64,000 nt of DNA from Parelaphostrongylus tenuis (lineage: Eukaryota; Nematoda; Chromadorea; Rhabditida; Metastrongylidae): the NCBI GenBank assembly GCA_019055375.1, contig JAHQIW010003962.1, forward strand, positions 62,001 to 126,000, read 5' to 3'. A program made the position numbers and the translations under genes. A model generated the notes under the pieces. The model was not told the origin of the DNA. It saw only the letters and a program-made list of their open reading frames with translations, and ran no database searches. Each line of letters starts with the position of its first letter. The first letter of the stretch is position 1. This document shows, in pieces, positions 60,813-64,000 of this stretch.

Positions 60813-60939
60813 AGACAGCCTTGACACAATTGTCACTTGTTATTGTTTTTGAGTGAGTCTTATAACACGCTGACACCCATGTGGGACGTTTCGTCCCACA
60901 CCGCGCGACGTGAAATCTCTTCAGTTATTGAAATGGCGT

Positions 60940-62170
60940 CGTCGCGTCCCGTGCGAAAGGCGGCAAGAAGGCAGACCCCAGACAGCGTGATGGATGCGGA
61001 GAGACGAACTCAGATAATTTTGAGAGAGCATCCCCGCCACGAAATGATAGAATTTCATTGAAAAACTTTCTACAGAGATATTCATAGCAAAGAGAACATC
61101 TTATCATCCATATTTCATCTAAATTTCTTATGTGTCAACGGCAAGATCACATCCACATTACTAAATGACAGCATAATGATCTGGCTTTGATTGTGATAAT
61201 GATAATGCTTTCGATAATGCTACTGATTACAAAAGTGATAATAATTACCACCCTTTTGAACTGTTTCTGAGATCTGATAAGGGCACTTATGTTGTGCATC
61301 TCATTCAATGCATAGACATTGCATTGACCAACAGCCGATCTTGTAGCTGGTAAAATGAATCATACTTTCATATGTGATAATATTAATGATAGTGCTAATG
61401 ATAATGGTAGTGGAAGTGATAGTGATAATTAATGTGGTAACGATAGTGAAAGTGACAATGATGATGATGACAGTGATGATATTGGCAGTGATTAGTGATA
61501 TCGATGATGGTGATAATGATAGTGGTCATGATAACAATGACATGATGATAGTGATAGTAATAGTGAGTGATAGTGGCATAGTAGCAGCGATATTAGTGAT
61601 AATAATAACACTGATGACGATGGTAGTGATAGTGATTAGTGATAACGATGATGGTGATAATGATAGTGGTAATGATGATAGTGGTGATGATAACAGTGAA
61701 AGTGATTAGTGATAACGACGATAATGATGATAGTGATGACGATGATAGTGATAGGATAGTAATGATAATGGTAGTGCTAATAGTGATAGTGAGAACATTG
61801 ATAATAATGATGGTGATAATGGTGATGGTGATAATGATAGTGGTAGCGATAATGGTAGCATTAGTGATAGTGGTGGTGATAGTGATTGTAGCTATAGTGA
61901 TAGTGATAGTGACAGAGCGATGGTGGCAGTCATAATGATAGTGACAGCTTCCTAGTAAGTGGTTGTCCCTACCCAGGGCGTACTCTGCTTTTCTTGTCAT
62001 TCTCAATTCTCTCACAATCTCAGTCACCTACCGGGACGGCGGCGAAGGCGCTTGCTGCAAGAGAGAGCAGAACAACGGCAGCTCCGCACAAAGACACAAA
62101 TGCCCCAGCCATCGAGTGCGGCGAACTCCCGTGCCTAACAACGGTGGGCGCCAGACTGATAAACAGTCAA
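60940..62170 (+). repeat. composite repeat with long GAT minisatellite (copy 2)
   Basis: 60940-61010 has GATGGATGCGGAGAGACGAA as in copy 1. 61190-61945 is about 600-750 bases of imperfect GATAATGATGATAGTG units, including a higher-order TTAGTGATAACGATGATGGT block seen three times. 61945-62160 is the conserved tail with AGCTTCCTAGTAAGTGGTTG and TCAGTCACCTACCGGGACGG. Compared with copy 1 (4490-5040) the minisatellite is about five times longer. Reading frames through it (Asp/Val/Met or Ile/Thr runs) are not genes. Confidence 0.75.
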
Positions 62171-62493
62171 GAATAAAGGTATGATTTATTCTATCAGCCA
62201 TGAGAGCTCGCCTGTGGTCACTGCCGTTCGGGGGATTTTGTTACTCGCCATGCAGTAATTCAATAATTCGCCGTCATTTACTTTATAAGGAGAGGTATGT
62301 CCCTCTGCAAAAGGTCGACGAAATTGAATGGCATCGTGTCATTGAGCTATTAAGCAGCCTGCGAGAACGAAACAACACCTGTTTAATGGAGTACAAGTGC
62401 CGTACCAGACCTCTTAAAGGCCCAAACATGTGCAAGTTATCAGATCATTAGAACTATACAATAATGATTCCTCAATTTTTTTCACATTCTTTT

Positions 62494-63290
62494 CTGTAAT
62501 TATTTTGAATGTTTTTTGCGAGGTTTTAGAACAGTCGATCTTATGGGTCAATTTTGATATAACAGCCAAAATCCATCGACTGAAAAGTGGTGATGGATTA
62601 GTGTCATTACGCTATGCCATCACCACATACGTCTCCCTACTTGCTACAATGCAGGGCTTAATGTGGGGCAGGGGTCACAGACGAGGAGGCCGAAATCTCC
62701 GAAACACCGGTGTATGGCCCTGGCGTACCAACCTCGTGTGAGCTTAAAACATTCTTTTTTGGAATTATTTTGAATGTTTATTGCAAGGTTTTGAAAACAG
62801 TCGATCTTATGGATTAATTTTGGTCTACCAGCCAAAATCCATCGATTGAACAGTGGTGATGGACCAGTGTTATTGTACACTATGCCATCACCACATACGT
62901 CTCCCTACTTGCTACAATGCAGGGCTTAATGTGGGGCAGGGGTCACAGACGAGGAGGCCGAAATCTCCGAAACGCCGGTGTATGGCCCTGGCGTACCAAC
63001 CTCGTGTGAGCTTAAAACATTCTTTTTTGGAATTATTTTGAATGTTTATTGCAAGGTTTTGAAAACAGTCGATCTTATGGATTAATTTTGGTCTACCAGC
63101 CAAAATCCATCGATTGAACAGTGGTGATGGACCAGTGTTATTGTACACTATGCCATCACCACATACGTCTCTCTCCTTGCTACAATGCAGGGCTTAATAT
63201 GGGGCAGGGGTCACTGACAAGGAGGCCGAAATCTTCGAAACACCGGCGTATGGCCCTGGAGTGCCAACCTCGTTTAGGCCTATGAGAATT
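62494..63290 (+). repeat. 268-bp tandem repeat array, three units
   Basis: Units begin near 62494, 62751 and 63019. The last two boundaries are 268 bases apart and the second and third units are almost identical over most of their length. Each holds CTACAATGCAGGGCTTAATG and GGAGGCCGAAATCTCCGAAA, and an internal inverted pair GTGGTGATGG / CCATCACCAC separated by about 20 bases. Diverged units are at 21870-22285. High identity between units shows recent tandem growth. Confidence 0.85.
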
Positions 63291-64000
63291 CTTTTTTGAA
63301 ATAATGTTCTATAGTTTTATCCTGATTACGCTATAAATAACGTTCTAGGTCAATAATATTGGGCGTCGCCTTGACCATTTAGCAGGTGAGTGAACGTCAC
63401 TAGAAAACTGAAACGCCTAGCAGAGAAGATTAGAGACTACATTGGCGCTCGGATGTATTACATGATGATTTTAAAGTTGTTCCATCTCAAACGATCCATA
63501 CGACCCCTCTCCCCCTTCCCCGCTCCATTACCACTGAGTCCAGCACTTCTTGCATCTGGCATCTCCTTGTATTCGCCCTCCATAACGATCTTGACATGTG
63601 GCGTGATTATTCGGTTCCCGTTTGAGAAGTTTTTTTTATGAACATCGTAAAAATTTAATCGAGACGACTTCCTTTGTTATCCTGGAGGTAGCCATGCTAG
63701 AAAGTTTCTTGTCACGTTCGGTGTTTGATTGTAAGACAATGTATGCGGGAAGAATATTAAAGTAGCCCGTTGCCCATCATCGTATTTCCTAAAGGACCCA
63801 TCACACCATTTCGCTACGTAATTTCCACATTATAACTAATAGAAATCAATAAGAGTTGAGATCTCCTACTATTGAATACCGAGATCAATATTGAGGTGTA
63901 TAAAAGGTTTTAACAAATATTGTTTATGGTCTTTTAACAGTATTCTGCGCATTCACCTCAATAATCGCTTTCTTCTCTATTAGGTTCCCTTATTTGTTTA
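63291..64000. other. window end, no gene recognised
   Basis: A C-rich stretch near 63505-63540 and otherwise AT-rich DNA. The 63390-63641 frame is low-complexity and unsupported. Confidence 0.4.

Noticed and set aside
61374..62027. Overlapping frames of 98-144 codons on both strands
   Set aside because: They are translations of the GAT minisatellite (runs of Asp/Val/Met or Thr/Ile) with no domain or splice context.
62644..63148. Two identical 78-codon frames on the - strand
   Set aside because: They are identical because the DNA is a 268-bp tandem repeat; no start context or family supports a gene.
62494..63290. CRISPR-like regular repeat
   Set aside because: The repeat unit is 268 bp with no unique spacers, and the host is a eukaryote.

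Overview
This is intron-rich, AT-rich eukaryotic DNA with almost no long open reading frames and a very high load of degraded repeats. The recognisable genes are nematode-type seven-transmembrane (7TM) chemoreceptors of the Sra superfamily, closest to Srab. Together with RTE, mariner and Penelope-like relics and tRNA-derived short repeats, this suggests a parasitic strongylid nematode, perhaps a hookworm. That is an inference from gene families; no species marker is present. Coding sequence can only be seen by chaining short exons.

Layout. 0-4 kb: 3' part of receptor A on the + strand, its 5' exons lying outside the window. 4-12 kb: repeats, including a short-repeat/GAT minisatellite cassette, a 498-bp inverted-repeat insertion with a target duplication, a mariner relic and several tRNA-like repeats. 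12.4-18.3 kb: receptor B, a full-length but clearly dead copy. 19.5 kb: one isolated pseudo-exon. 20-28 kb: RTE relics, a second mariner relic and a Penelope-like element with RT and GIY-YIG endonuclease remnants. 28.5-33.0 kb: receptor C, an apparently intact nine-exon gene. 33-42 kb: fold-back elements, RTE fragments and tRNA-like repeats. 42.2-46.6 kb: receptor D on the - strand, also intact with nine exons. 47.8-53.5 kb: an RTE reverse transcriptase on the - strand and two unlike mariner remnants side by side. 58.9-60.0 kb: receptor E on the - strand, represented only by its last three exons. 60.9-63.3 kb: a long GAT minisatellite inside a repeated cassette, then a 268-bp tandem array.

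Receptors C and D have the same nine coding exon lengths (42, 141, 63, 108, 108, 197, 87, 109 and 180 nt, 344 codons plus stop). The five exons of A and three of E match the corresponding lengths. B and C sit in a tandem duplication of about 15.7 kb that also copied the mariner relics; later insertions differ between the two units. The window is a receptor family caught during tandem and inverted expansion, with at least two probably working copies, one partly visible, one dead and two fragments. The products would act singly in the membrane of chemosensory neurons; there is no operon or pathway here.
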